Shown piece by piece: positions 60,411 through 60,467 of a DNA stretch of 60,467 nucleotides. How positions within the stretch are numbered: position 1 is the first letter of the stretch; the number at the start of each line of letters is the position of its first letter. Both the position numbers and the translations under genes were made by a program. The stretch is from EA-27 sp964396265 (GTDB taxonomy: Archaea; Thermoplasmatota; Thermoplasmata; RBG-16-68-12; EA-27), in NCBI GenBank assembly GCA_964396265.1, contig CAYNEM010000016.1, forward strand, positions 1 to 60,467, written 5' to 3'. Under the pieces are notes generated by a model. It ran no database searches. It worked only from the letters and a program-made list of their open reading frames with translations, and was not told where the DNA came from.

Positions 60411-60467
60411 GGGTCCGTGGGGTAGTTTGGTCCATCCTTGGAGGTTCGGGACCTCTAGACTCCGGTT
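60411..60467 (+). tRNA. tRNA-Pro (CGG), 3' end cut off by the window
   Basis: Acceptor strand GGGUCCG, D arm around GGGUAGUUUGGUCC, anticodon stem GGAGG (60440-60444) with CCTCT (60452-60456), loop UUCGGGA with anticodon CGG at 60447-60449, then the variable loop and the start of the T stem. The T arm and 3' acceptor lie past the window end. Confidence 0.9.

Overview
The window is high-GC archaeal DNA. The archaeal genes include an NMD3-family protein, DUF424, MCM, PurS as a separate subunit, VapB of the archaeal small-antitoxin type, KaiC-like ATPases, TATA-box promoters with leaderless starts and a 7S-type SRP RNA. The 16S rRNA gene has no 23S gene behind it, as in Thermoplasmata, and the many large secreted proteins, PEF-like C-terminus and NG-repeat tail also fit that group. 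I infer an uncultivated Thermoplasmatota lineage; an rRNA tree was not possible here.

Layout. 0.2-19.5 kb is a cell-surface locus: one large minus-strand surface protein, then a plus-strand run of four giant proteins built from kelch repeats and 21 copies of an Ig-like 'FSEPM' domain. Two surface proteins end in a membrane helix plus a cytosolic zinc ribbon; one ends in a membrane helix plus a HEPN-like domain. 19.5-24.7 kb holds an information-processing group on the minus strand: a 42-residue zinc-ribbon ORF, mcm (with a 537-residue intein), DUF424 and nmd3. 24.8-29.8 kb has a small membrane protein and a type IV pilus-like locus: two pilin-like genes on minus, and a CxxC protein, secretion ATPase and TadC-like protein on plus. 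29.9-35.1 kb is a giant subtilisin-like protease.

35.2-45.7 kb mixes a KaiC-like ATPase, a winged-helix protein, the SRP RNA, a PEF-tailed surface protein, a zinc-ribbon/SAP/HhH membrane protein, an AAA ATPase, purS, a PH-domain protein, a VapBC pair whose toxin lacks a normal start, a JAMM protein and a PRC-barrel protein. 45.7-51.7 kb holds a CARDB surface protein, an MFS transporter, and a second KaiC-like ATPase behind two small related helical proteins. 52.0-53.7 kb is the 16S rRNA gene. The end of the window holds corA, a DUF3179 protein, mobA, fdhD, an FdhF/YdeP-type molybdoenzyme and the start of tRNA-Pro(CGG).

Main discovery: the 16S gene is 234 bases too long because a compact ORF-less group I intron interrupts it after E. 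coli position U1498, next to the decoding site. P1 with its U-G splice pair, P10, P3, P4, P7 and several GNRA-capped stems can be read directly. A free-standing two-motif LAGLIDADG endonuclease gene lies just downstream, outside both the intron and the pre-16S processing stem, so the intron and its likely homing partner may have separated. Other leads are the HEPN-tailed surface receptor, the promoter of the SRP RNA set in the stop codon of a surface gene, and the VapC start anomaly.
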